Part shown: positions 1 through 13,304 of the stretch, piece after piece | Numbering within the stretch: position 1 is the first letter of the stretch | Layout of the letters: each line of letters starts with the position of its first letter | Origin: Kipferlia bialata | Lineage: Eukaryota; Fornicata | DNA length: 32,915 nt | Reading direction: 5' to 3' | Assembly: GCA_003568945.1 (NCBI GenBank) | Contig: BDIP01000083.1 | Span: 1-32,915, forward strand | Position numbers and translations under genes: made by a program | The notes under the pieces: model-generated | Told to the model about the DNA's origin: nothing | What the model saw: only the letters and a program-made list of their open reading frames with translations | Databases searched by the model: none

Positions 1-3000
1 GGTCAACGTCATTGTGGAGATTGCCATAAACAACAGGTACATAGGGTATATATATATACTACATGTATAGGTATACATATATACAAATATGTATATGAAT
101 ATATGATGGCAGTGGTCAACGTCATTGTGGAGATTGCCATATTATTATATACATATGTTTATGTAGATATGTATGTCAGTGTGGAGATATGTCAATGTAT
201 GGATATGTATATATATGTATATAGATATATAGAAATGTATGTAGTGTATACATACTGACCCCAGTGGCTTTGCCGCGTCTCTGTCCAGGCGTCTACTGGA
301 GCAGGGGGTGTCACTCATCGGACACCTGGCAGAGGAGCCATCAGGTGTGTACATATACGCGTTCACCCATGGTATTATGTATCTGCAGTCCACTATATAT
401 GCACAGTAGTGCTATTGGAATAGCTTACCGTCCAATACATATGAGGCACATTCCTATTCATCTACACAATTCTCTCTCACCCTAGGCGAGAACCTCGAGC
501 TCCTCAAGAACACCCTGCGTCTGTTGTTTGAGGGTGCAGTCAGGGGGGTGTGGGGGCTGGAGTACTATGCAAAGGTGGGTTTTATATGTAAGTGTATAAG
601 GGAGTATATATGGTCTCCACCTGTTTGGTTTTCTGGTTAATACAGCAGTGTGTTTATACCGTGTCACATATGTATGGTCACAGCCTGTCCCCTCTCATCT
701 CTATGCCACGCAACCTATGTGATTATTGTGGTTGTATTGATGTGTATACAGTGACTGTGCCCTCACTACCATGCCCCCTAATGTCTAGGCCTTCCGTACG
801 CTGTGCAGAGGGGTCAACAGCAGTGCCACACAGGTAGGGTGATATGTATATATATATATAGTATATTATATATATATACATAGAGAGAGAGAAACCTGTG
901 TGCAGAGTGGTCAAGGTGTTGCAACCCAGGTGCAGTGAAGCGAATTAAGTGAACCATATATATACCCATAGTTTATTTCATTATTGTAATTATACACCTC
1001 ACGTGAATATATGTGTATGTGTATGTGTATGTGTATATACCTCACCACAGGTCATGCGTGAAGAGAGGCAGAGGGCCAAGGACAGGGACAACAGAGAGCT
1101 GCCACCGGATGGGAGGTATGGTAGTGTGTACAGAGACTCTCTTTCTTATGAGCCTAGGTATCTAGTGCTCTTTACAATAATCATGTATATGTATATATAT
1201 ATATGTTAACAGAGAGTTGCCACCAGAGGGGAGGTATGGTAGTGTATCAAGTGCGACGTGTAAAGGGACTCTCGTTAGTGCTTAGTCTATCCAACTGCTC
1301 TGGGCCTGGTGTCTTGTGCTCGATATATTTGTATATCTATATGTATATCTGTTACTACTATTGTTACTCCTATCTCACCCCCAGGGGCCCCGGTGTCCTG
1401 TACCCTGTGCAACACTTGTGTATATATAATTATATATATATGTGTATATATGCAATACTCCTGTCTTATGCATAGGGGCCCCGGTGTCCTGTACCCTGTG
1501 CTGCTGGGACAGCTCAAGCTCAGTGTGCCAGGTATGTATCTATAGGCCTATAATGATGTGTATATATATACTATATGTATTGCAATGTGTGTTGGGACAG
1601 CTCAAGCTCAGTGTGCCAGGTACACTACTGTTATATACATATTGTATTCATACCTATGTATTGTATATACTATATGTATACTGTATGTATACTGTGTCAT
1701 GTACCCCGTGCTGCTGGGACAGCTCAAGCTGAGTGTGCCAGGTACACTACAGTGTATATGTATATATACCTATGTATTATGTACTATATATACTGTATAC
1801 TGTACCCCGTGCTGCTGGGACAGCTCAAGCTGAGTGTGCCAGGTACACTACTATTATATACATTTATACACATATTATGTATGTTAACTATATACTGTAC
1901 AGGTATGGATGCATTGTTGAGTATGTCATTTCTTTCTCTACATGTGTGTACATACCTCACCCCAGACCTCATTGGGGTCGGCCCAGTTGGCACTTCCCAC
2001 CTCATTACATACCATATCTCATTAAATATGTACATATATATATGTATGTATGTATATACACACATGTACACACCTCACCCCAGACCTGATTGGGGTTGGC
2101 CCTGTTGGCAGTCCCGACCCACCCCTGCCAGCACTCATGGACATGGAGGGAGGTGTGTATTTATATAGTATTATACATATAGTATTATACATACGTAGAG
2201 ATATATATATATATATAGTATGTTGTAGATAGACCCACCCCTGCCAGCACTCATGGACATGGGGGGAGGTATGGAAGGATGGCTGTGTATATATATACAT
2301 ATATACTATATATATTGCAATGTGTGTTTATGATTTAGTATACTGGTGTTGGATGATAGTATAATAATAGTGTATATAGGTACATCGACATGGAGTGGTA
2401 CAGTCACAAACACACATACTCTCTCTCCATCTACATACTAGCTATTCACCGTGTGCATCTGCGTCTCCCAAGTACATATCTCTGTACATATAAATATATA
2501 TATATATGCATATATATGCATATATACAGTCTGCTCTCTCCCTGTGTCTAGGGAACTTGCCCTATCTCACTATCCCCCACCCCCAGATGTCTCTGCCTCT
2601 CTCTAGTTTAGTAGTATATACTCTACACTATACAGCCTATTTAACTACTACCCCCAGATGTCTCTGCCTCTCTGCGACCCCTCCAGTCCAAGGACGAGCC
2701 ATGCTCAAAGGTATGGGTTGTAGTGTATAGTCTCTATATATAGTCTCTCGATATTGTATATATATACTATATATATAGTAGTATATGTATAGTGGTATAT
2801 ATGTCTGACGAGCCATGCTCAAAGGTATGGGTTGTAGTATATATATATGTCTGAACATGCTTATTATTATTATGAATGGCATCTATACTTCACTGAATAG
2901 CACTCTATAGGCCAAGGACGAGCCATGCTCAAAGGTATAGGTTGTGTATGTATATGTATCAATATTTCACATCAGGTTGACCCCGTCTCCCAGTCCCTTG

Positions 3001-3103
3001 GCGATGTCTACTGTGCCGTCCTGACCAATGTCCTGCAGTGCATGCTCAACATGCTCTATGCACTGTTAGACACAACAAAGAGAGTGATAGAGAGGAACAG
3101 GAG
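1..3103 (+). CDS. upf2: upf2 exons 1-9: rest of first MIF4G region
   Basis: Exons: 1-36 (5' partial), 265-344, 486-574, 789-833, 1051-1115, 1476-1531, 2084-2152, 2658-2710, 2976-3103. They encode about residues 1-207 of the visible protein. The segments LKNTLRLLFEGAVRGVW, PGVLYPVLLGQLKLSVP and SLGDVYCAVLTNVLQCMLN look like the paired helices of a MIF4G (HEAT-like) domain. EERQRAKDRDNRELPPDGR resembles the human RDHRELQNTERQNRR stretch, but the order relative to the last helices differs somewhat, so this first domain is the least certain part of the alignment. The donor of exon 6 is ambiguous because later intact copies exist at 1619, 1741 and 1842. Confidence 0.8.
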
Positions 3104-3447
3104 GTATAGTGTATATATGTATATGTATATATACATATATAGTAGAGTATATATGTCCTGCAGTGCATGCTCAACATGCTGTATGCACTGGGGGATACTA
3201 CAAAGAGAGTGATAGAGAGGAACAGAAGGTGTGGGGTATATGTATATGTATATATATATATATAGTAGAGTATATATGTATCTATGTTACCATAGTAACT
3301 GAGGAGTGTTCTCATATGTATTAGTGCCTACTAGTGGCTACTATCCAACGCTACGTTCTACTTCCAAACCCCCCCTTTACATACATAAATGTATATATGT
3401 ATTAATGTCTATATACACTACTTCCTACCCCCAGGGCCGTCCATATT

Positions 3448-3483
<36 letters not shown>

Positions 3484-6400
3484 TTACTTCCATCCCCCAG
3501 AGCCGTCCAGCGCACTGGTGTTGTATCCGATATATATGTATATATGTATTAATGTCTATATACAATACTTCCAACCCCCCCTTTACATATATATATATAT
3601 ATACAATTCCTCCAACCCCCAGGGCCGTGCAGCGCACTGGTGTGGTCACTGAGGTGAATGGAGAGTTGGAAGAGGCCTGGACACGGGTGGTGACACAGGA
3701 GCACGAGAGGATATACACGCTGCTAGGTAGTGATACAGTGATGCGTAGAATTATAGATACAGATATAGATACATTATGCATAAGCCACTGATTACTTTCG
3801 CACGAGAGGATATTCATTCTGCTAGTGGGTGGGGTCGTATGTGTATATGTGTGTAACTGACAACACTTATGCCACTGATTGTCTTCTGGGGCCTGCCATT
3901 GTGTCTGCATATCTAATCTAATATGTCTCCATATATCTCATCCTAGGATATGTGTGTCACTATAAGTTCGCATACTGATGTAGTGACACTTAGTATGTCT
4001 CCGTGTATCTCCTCAACCCCCCTTCTCATCCAGGCTATGTGTCTGTGTACGGGAACTTCAGAAAGAATGTGCTCAAGCCAACACCTGACCTGGAGGTATG
4101 TGATTATACGTATACGTATATGTATATGTATATATATCCATGTTCCAGTGCTGTTAAAAGCAGTATCACCCACAGATAGTATGCTATTACAGTGGCATCC
4201 TCATGTATGTATCACGTCAAGATTATTTATATATATATATATATATATATATTTATGGATATATATGCACGGTTCTCATTGACCCAGGTCAACCTGACTG
4301 AGGAGGATGACATGTTCATAGACTGGGCCAATGCAAGGGGGGGAGGTATATGTCAATGTGGATGTATGCCCATCCCCTGACCTCTTGAGTCATAGACCTC
4401 CCCTGTTCCTCTCTCTCTCTACCCTCCCTCCCTCCCTCCCTCTCCCCCTCAGGTGTTGACCTCCCCCACTTCAATGAGGCAGAGTCCATGTTCGATGACC
4501 AGATGACAGCAAACTTCTACAACGAGTGCGTATATATATACAGTAGTATATACTATATATACTACATGTACTGTATATACCATATAGTGTATACATACTA
4601 TATATACATGTTCGAAAACTTCTACAACGAGTACGACTATGCTTGACTCCTTATGACTATTGGACTTTTACAGACTGTATGTCTTGACTCTATCTGACTC
4701 CAGGCTCTACCCCCTTCGCAAGTCCCTGCCTGCTGCCATGTTCCCAGAGGTATCTCTCTCTCTCTCTCGCTTCCCTTCATTCATAGTCTTGTTAGCATAT
4801 TACTCCAATTGATGTATTGGTCTCCCTCTCCCTCCCTCTCTCTCTCCCCTCTCTCCTTTACCCCAGGTTGTTGAGACTGACGTCCCTGTGGAGAGACACG
4901 ACCCAAAGGAGGTACATCCATATATGTATTAGTATATATGTATGTATATATATATCATTTATTTATTGAGTGTTTCTATTCTATTTCTAATAGTATATGT
5001 ATGTGAATGACATATACTAATACTGAGAGACACGACCCAAAGGAGGTGGGGCATAGGGTGCATATCTATACATTGACATCTATCTATCTATCTATCTATT
5101 TATGTATATATATGTAGTCCCACAGGAGGTAAGTATAGAGTGACCCAAAGGAGGTACGGCATGTATATATACGCATTAGTACATATGCATAACGTACTGA
5201 GAGACCCGACCCAATGGGTGAACGGGGCAAGTGTACTACCATGATACCTTATGTACATTACCCATGTTCTACTATTCCAATTAGAATACATATATGTGGA
5301 TGACTCAAGGTAGGGTTGGGGCTCATGTACTATATGTCTATACATCTACATATGATATACTGATTCAAACCTATTATTACCCCTGTTCTACTCTTCCGCT
5401 CTGACCCCCAGGACGAGGACATTGTATATGTATATGTATAGTGTATATTACATAGTCATTATTAGTATCTGATACAAACCTATTACCCTGACCCCCAGGA
5501 CGAGGACATTGTACTCATATCCATATATGAGTGGCATATCTCTTCTTATATCTATTATATACTATTCTACTATGTACTATTCTAGCATTGACCCCCAGGA
5601 CGAGGACATTGTACTCGATCCAGCCACTGACATGTCACCAATCACAGAGGTACGCGGTTATGGGTGACACATTCGGTGTATCTACTCATATCATACCTAT
5701 GGTTGAGTTCCAGATTTGTGTCTGTTCTGTAAATGTATGCATTGTTATATGAGTATATACCCAGTGGTCAGGACCACACCTATATGTACTATATATGTGA
5801 ATATATCTATAGTATCTGTATGACCCATAGGACTACACCCCCTCCGAGGCTGAAAGTGGCCAGATTATATATTACTGTTTACAATAATATATATATATCT
5901 ATAGTATATATCTAACCCATAGGACTACCCCCCCTCCGAGGGTGAGAGTAGTCAGATTATATATTACTGTTTACCATAATATATCTTTATATCTATATAT
6001 ATATATATACATAACCCATAGGACTACCCCCCCTCCGATAGTGTCACTATTATTATTGTATACTATATATATATATATACCTGACCCCAGGACTACCCCC
6101 CCTCCGAGGGTGAGAGTGGCCAGATTATATAGTATTATTCATTATATATATTATATTATACATATATCTACAGTATATACCTGACCCATAGGACTACCCC
6201 CCCTCCGGGTGTGTCTTAGTATCAGTATCACTATTATCATTGTATATTATATGTCTATATCTATATATATATATCTATGTGACCCCAGGACTACACCCCC
6301 TCCGAGGGCGAGAGTGGCCAGAGCCCAGCAACCACAGACATCGACCAGGAGAGGGAGGTATGTATCCACTGTATATAAACTAAATAGATAAGTGATTGAA

Positions 6401-6595
6401 ATTATATGAATATGTCATATATGTCCTTGCTCAACAGACATCGACCAGGAGAGAGAGGTGGGTAGAGTGAATATGTAGATAGGTATATTTATAGAGAGAT
6501 AGAAGTGGGTCCTGTATTTCAATTAGATACATTTGTATCAGTATATACATATATACATCCCACCCCAGGTGAGGCCCCAGATCATGGATGCCCCT

Positions 6596-6638
<43 letters not shown>

Positions 6639-9600
6639 ATATGTGTATCCCACCCCAGGTGAGGCCCCAGATCATGGATGCCCTGCACCTAGGGGAGGGA
6701 GAGGGAGAGGGAGAGAGCGTGGCACCTGAGGCCAGGGTATGTTGTTAATCACTCCTCAGTTGATATATCTCTTTCACCTTGCTACTTCCAATGAATACAG
6801 TACTCTGTTCCAATGAATGCCACACCCTATTCCAATGAATGCAACACCCTATTCCAATGACATTAGGGGTCCAGGATGAAGGAGCTCCTCAGGCAGCTGC
6901 CACACCTTCTGAGCAGGTATGGGTGTGGATGTATGTACTGATCTTACCCAATGTGGTGATATGATCCTAATGATACACTGATTCCAATCATACAAGATAT
7001 CTCTCTTATGCTACATTCCCTTTTTCCAATGCTATCCCCCCCTATTCCAAACCCAGGGATGAGGCTGACACCTGGTGCTACCAGTATGTGCTGACCAACA
7101 GTAACACAACTAGGAGGTATGTATATATAGATAGATAGATATATAGATATATACTAGACGGATATATGGATATATACCAGTATGTGCTGACCAACAGTAA
7201 CACAACTAGGAGGTATGGTGTATATTTACATATATCTGCAATTGAGCTCTCTAAGTAGTATGCCGCCCCCGCCGGCCCTCTCACTCTCACCCACCCCTCT
7301 TCTCTGGTCTGTCAAGTGTTTTCTGTCCACTCATCCCAGAACCCTACTACTCTTCCACACCCCTCACCCACTCTACACTATCCCTTCACACCAGGACCCT
7401 CGTTGCCTTCCTCTCCTCATTCTCCTCGGCATCCACGGCGTCACTGCCCTTTGTCTGCAGGGTATGTGTAGTATATGTATATGATGTATGGATATGATGT
7501 GAATAGAGATATATATGATATATGATGTAGTCTACCCTGTGTGTGCAGGGTATGTGTAGTCTACGCATATGATATATAACTCTAATTTCTGTTATATATA
7601 CACCAATCTGTCTCTAACCCCAGGTCATAGCCACCCTGTATGAGTGCGGCATATTCACACACGGGTACGACAAGGGGCTGATCATATACATGTATTCATG
7701 GACAGTGTACCTCCTGATGACTTCGTATGCGTCGTATGCACATACATATCACTCCGTAGTAAACCAGATGAATCTCTTTCCCTATACAGCTCCTATCACA
7801 TTCCCCTAATGTGATTACCATTGAATAGCTGTACCCACAAGAGATGCCTCAGTGTACGTCAGATATATTCATCGCGTATCTCTAGCATCCCCCAACCCTA
7901 GTGGTGACCACCTAGTATGCCCACATATGACATGCACTGCATATATATACATATGTATACATATGTATCATATACTTTCCGTAGTGATGACGACCTAGTG
8001 ACAGCCGTGCACAAGGGATGATATGGACTATAATCATATTCTAATGTGCACAATGAATATATATGTATACATATACATATTGTACTCTCTCTAACCACCA
8101 AGGGATGACGACCTAGTGACAGCCGTGCACAAGAGATGGTTCAGCCTGATGCTCAAGGCCGGGGGTGACACCAGGCAGAGGGTGTTTAACGCGAGATATG
8201 TATGTGAACTTGTCAAGTTCCGTCTTCTGAAGCCCATTGACGTTTTGAGGTGTCTGCACAAGACAGCAAACAGGTCGGTGTTTGTATGATTCAATGTATA
8301 GTATTGTATGATAGTGATACTGATAGTATTGTATGATGCTGATACTGATGCTGATGCTGATACTCCACAAGACGGCAAACAGGTGGGTGTATGGATATAG
8401 ATCTATATATACTCATCATAACAGACTCTCTCTCTCTCTCTTCCCCTCCCCTGTACCTCACCCTAGGATTGTGTATGCCCCCTCTGTCAACTCGTGTCAC
8501 ATGTGTCTCTCTCCCTCCATCTCTCTCTCTCTCTCTTCCCCCCTCACCCCTAGGATTGTGTATGCCCCCTCTCTCTCTCTCTCTTTCTCTTACCCTCACC
8601 CCTAGGATTGTGTATGCCCCCTCTGTCAACTCATGTGACATTGAGGTGGTGTGTACAACCCTGGAGTCTCTAGGTACCAGTATATATAGTATGTAGTCGC
8701 TAGGTATCGGTATCATGCTATATAGTATGATATATAGTATATATATATATGTATATATATGTATTGTGTGACATTGAGGTGGAGTGTCCAACCCTGGTGT
8801 CGTTTGGGGGGCAGAGTGGCTATGACCTGCTAGTATTGTGTTCTGGGAGTCTCTGTACAGTATCGGTGTCTGTCTATCCACCTAATTATGTACCCACCCC
8901 CAGGCGAGTACCAGACCAAGCTGATCTCATTGCGTGTCATATATATAATATATTCCATAATATAACAAAGTATTGTATAAGAGTAGAATATATATACTCA
9001 CTTTCAGGCCGGTACCTGACCAAGCTTGGACACTCTGTGCATTATATGTATCAATCTATCTATCCATATATATATACATATATACCCACCCCCAGGCCGT
9101 TATCTGACCAAGCTGCCCAAGAGTGCACAGGCCCTGGACACCATCATACAGAGGATAGAGGAGGTATGGGTATATATGTATATGCATGTGTATGTATATG
9201 GATAGATGTGTTGATAGATGGACAAGCACTGGACACCATCATACAGAGGATAGAGGAGGTATCTACCCTCGTCCCTCACCTGTATTCTGTATCATTGATA
9301 TATATATATATCAGTAGCACAATTGATATTAGTATGGTGTATATATACCCTGACCCCTAGGCTGTGGCTGAGAAGAAGACCATCAAGCCCCACCTGGTCC
9401 TACTACTAGAGCAGTCCATCAACCTAGTGCACCCACCGGCACCAAAGGTGTGTGTCTGAGTATAGTATATATGTATACGTATATATGTATTAATAATTAT
9501 ATGTAGAGATTTAGATGTAGATGTAGAGCAGTCCATCAACCTAGTGCACCCACCGGCACCCAAGGTGATATACATAGATAGATACTGTACATTGATACTA

Positions 9601-10197
9601 TATATTTATAGACAAATATCTATGAACATCAACCTGGTACACCCACCGGCACCCAAGGTAGGTGTACTGTGGGTATATTCCTCATTCAGTGGTGGATTAT
9701 TCATCCCCCCTCTCTCCCACTGTGTATGCATATATATATATATCATTTCTATTCTTATTCACCCCTAGGGTCTCGATGTCAGACAGCCCCCCAAGATACA
9801 CCCCCTTCCATACATCTCTCTCTCTCTCTCTGCCCCTTCTCACCCCCCAGGGTCTCGATGTCAGACAGCCCCCCAAGATACTGCAGTACACCCAGTACAT
9901 CATGGACTGTCTCATGAGGTGTGTATATATTGATTGTGTGCGTAGCACTGTATACCCTGACCCCTAGCAATGTGACCATATAGTATGTATATGTATATAT
10001 ACATACCCTGACCCCTAGCAATGTGACCCCTGAGGCCAAGGAGGGGGACCAGCTCAGGGTGGCACAGGTACAGATGTGTACATATGTGTATTCATTATAT
10101 ATAGTGATATGTATGTATATACATATGTATGTGAATGTGAGTCCAAGGAGGGGGACCAGCTCAGAGTGGCACAGGTGGGTATATGTATATATAGTAG

Positions 10198-10239
<42 letters not shown>

Positions 10240-11818
10240 GGACGGGGACCAGCTCAGGGTGGCACAGGTACAGATGTGTGTGGATTCTATCTCTATGCAG
10301 CCTCACCCCAGATTGACATTGCCTTTGCGGCCAGAGTATATATATATATGCATACATGTATATAAGTGTATATGCCTGAACAAGTATATATACGGTGTAC
10401 CCTCACCCCAGATTGACATTGCCTTTGCAGCAAGGCTACATATATACATATATGTACATATACATTATTATATGTGTATGTATACCTACATACTTGTATA
10501 CGGTGTACCCTCACCCCAGATTGACATTGCCTTTGCAGCCAGGGAACTGGCCAGCATGTCATGGACACACCCACTGAAGGTATAGGCGACAGTGTAGTGG
10601 TATAGGTAAATTTCTATATGTCATATATATATACCCCCTGACCCCAGGAGAGTGCCTACATACCCCTGACCCCAGAGGAGGAGGCAGCCAGAAAGGGTGG
10701 GTCTATAGTGTGTATCTCTCTATATATACAGTGTATGTAATAGTATGTACCCCCTTGACCCCAGAGGAGGAGGCAGCCAGAAAGGGTGAGGAATGGGGGT
10801 GATTGAATATTGATTTTGCATNNNNNNNNNNNNNNNNNNNNNNNNNNNNNNNNNNNNNNNNNNNNNNNNNNNNNNNNNNNNNNNNNNNNNNNNNNNNNNN
10901 NNNNNNNNNNNNNNNNNNNNNNNNNNNNNNNNNNNNNNNNNNNNNNNNNNNNNTATGTAACAGTATATACACCCTGGACCCCAGTTGAGGAGGCAGCCAG
11001 AAAGGGTGGGAATGCAGTGTGTATGCAGTATTTGGATGTGTATATATATATATACATGTGCATAACGCATCCCTAATCAAAAGACAAGTCGATCCTTATT
11101 TGTATGATGCATTTTCTTATTATAGTGACCCATCCCCTTATTCTAATGACCAGCCAAGATACCCCATATATTCCAATTATGTATATCCTTATACCAATGA
11201 CCCATCCCCTTAATCTAATGGCAGCCAAGGGCAGGAGAGGCCGGAGAGGGGGCAAGGGTCAGGGTCCCAAGGCTGAGGCACCCCCAGTGACCACAACTAG
11301 GTACATATATGTATACTACGTATATATCGCATATAGCCAGGTACATAGATATATACTCGTATCCACAACTAGGTGCAAACACACCCTCTCTCTCTGTGTG
11401 TGTGTGTGGTACCTGAGCACTCTGGTGATGTACCATATACTCTCTCTCCCTCTCTCTCCCTACACCCTCAATGTCTGACCCCTCCAGTGATGCCGCAGAG
11501 CGTCTCAAGGAGTGGGACAAGGAGGATACACCGCAGCAAGGTGATATATATATATGTAAATGTGATAATTTTACAACTCTGCCACTGTTCTAGTGACACC
11601 ACGACCAGACTACTACCGCCTCGATATACGAACATACACGAATGATGCATGACTCTACCATGTAAATATACATATATAATATATATATATACATATTATA
11701 TATATATATGTCTATACACTAACACCAGGCGAGGACCGTCTAATCACGAGTGACCTCCTAGTTGCCTCTGTCATACAGCCCATCCTGGTCAACCACAGCT
11801 CCATAGAGAGGTATACAC

Positions 11819-11866
<48 letters not shown>

Positions 11867-13267
11867 ATAGGATACTGTCATACAGCCCATTTGGTCAATG
11901 GGAGGTGGTGTATATATGTAGAGAGGGGAAGTAAATGGACTATTCAAGTATCCTCCCCCTTCACCACCTTTATTAATTCTCATTGCGCACTTGTGCCTCC
12001 CCCCCCCCCAGGATTGCGCAGGATGATGGCTCTCTCTCTCTCTAAAAAGTGAGAAAGTCGGAGTATCATACGCCTCACCCCCAGGATTGCCCAGCTTGTT
12101 GGTCTGATGCTGGTACCAATGAAGGAGAGGGAGAGAGAGAAGAAGAGAGAGAAGGAGAGGCAGGCCCGGCAGGTATATATATTATATAATGTATAGTATG
12201 TAGGTATGGGGCCATTGCACTCAGTGCCACATACCACACGTATATCACTACATGTCTCATCCCCCTCTGCCCCCTCACCCCAATCCAATAACCAATCACT
12301 TACCCCCCAGACCAAGTCCCAGCCTGACAACTATGATATATATAGAGAGTATATATTATATTATGTACGGGGTCATTGCACTCAGTGCTACATACCCCAC
12401 ATATATATCACTACATGATGCATCCCACCCTGCCCCTTCACCCCCCAGACCAAGTCCCAGCCTGACACCCCTGCCAAGGACACACAGCCAGGTATAGTAT
12501 GCATAGTATACAGCATAGTATATACACTATTTATACATAGTGTATTTACGCAATATACTATACTGTATTTATATATATTGACACCCCTGCCAAGGACACA
12601 CAGCAAGGTGAGAGGGGGTATAGTATGTGTGTCTATATATATATGTATATATATACACGGTATATGTATGGTATACTATATATATTGACACCCCTGCCAA
12701 GGACACAGGGTCAGGTATGACCAGCGTATATGCAGTGGTGTATTTGTGCTATGATATGTGAATGTACATATGGTATACATAGATGCACATTGCTAACCAC
12801 CAGAGTACCCCATGAACCCCCAGAGGTTCAGAATGACCACATACCAGGAGGGGCAGGCTACATATGCTGCATCATTGATAGGTATATATATATATGTATA
12901 TAGGTATGTATATATATATATAGTGTGTGTGTGTATATATATAGTTATATGACCACATACCAGGAGGGACAGTCCACATATACTGCATCACTCATAGGTG
13001 TGTGTGTATATATTTGAATGTATGTATACACAGCCAGTCTCATAGATACTTGGTGAGTATGTATATATGTATGTATGTAACATTGCAGCATCACTGATAG
13101 GTAGAGACTCTAACACCATGATGACCATATTTGTTAGATACACTCCTTCTTCCAGTAATAGATACACTGCCCCACAAACCCTTTTCGTCTCTCTCCCTCT
13201 CTCTCTCTCTCTCTCTGTATATATATACCCCTCAGCCCTCAGTTGACACCCTTGTCCACATGCACCT

Positions 13268-13304
<37 letters not shown>

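Noticed and set aside
1575-2168. Open frame of 197 codons on the plus strand
   Set aside because: Translation of TA-rich intron and exon 6 copies out of frame, rich in Tyr, Ile and Cys; no protein-like pattern.
8291-8881. Open frame of 196 codons on the minus strand
   Set aside because: Shadow of CT-rich introns and UPF2 exon 24; its peptide is low-complexity Arg/Glu with no family match.
10822-10953. Possible hidden UPF2 exon in the gap
   Set aside because: Exons 30 and 31 join in phase and the protein there is a variable linker, so nothing requires an exon in the gap.
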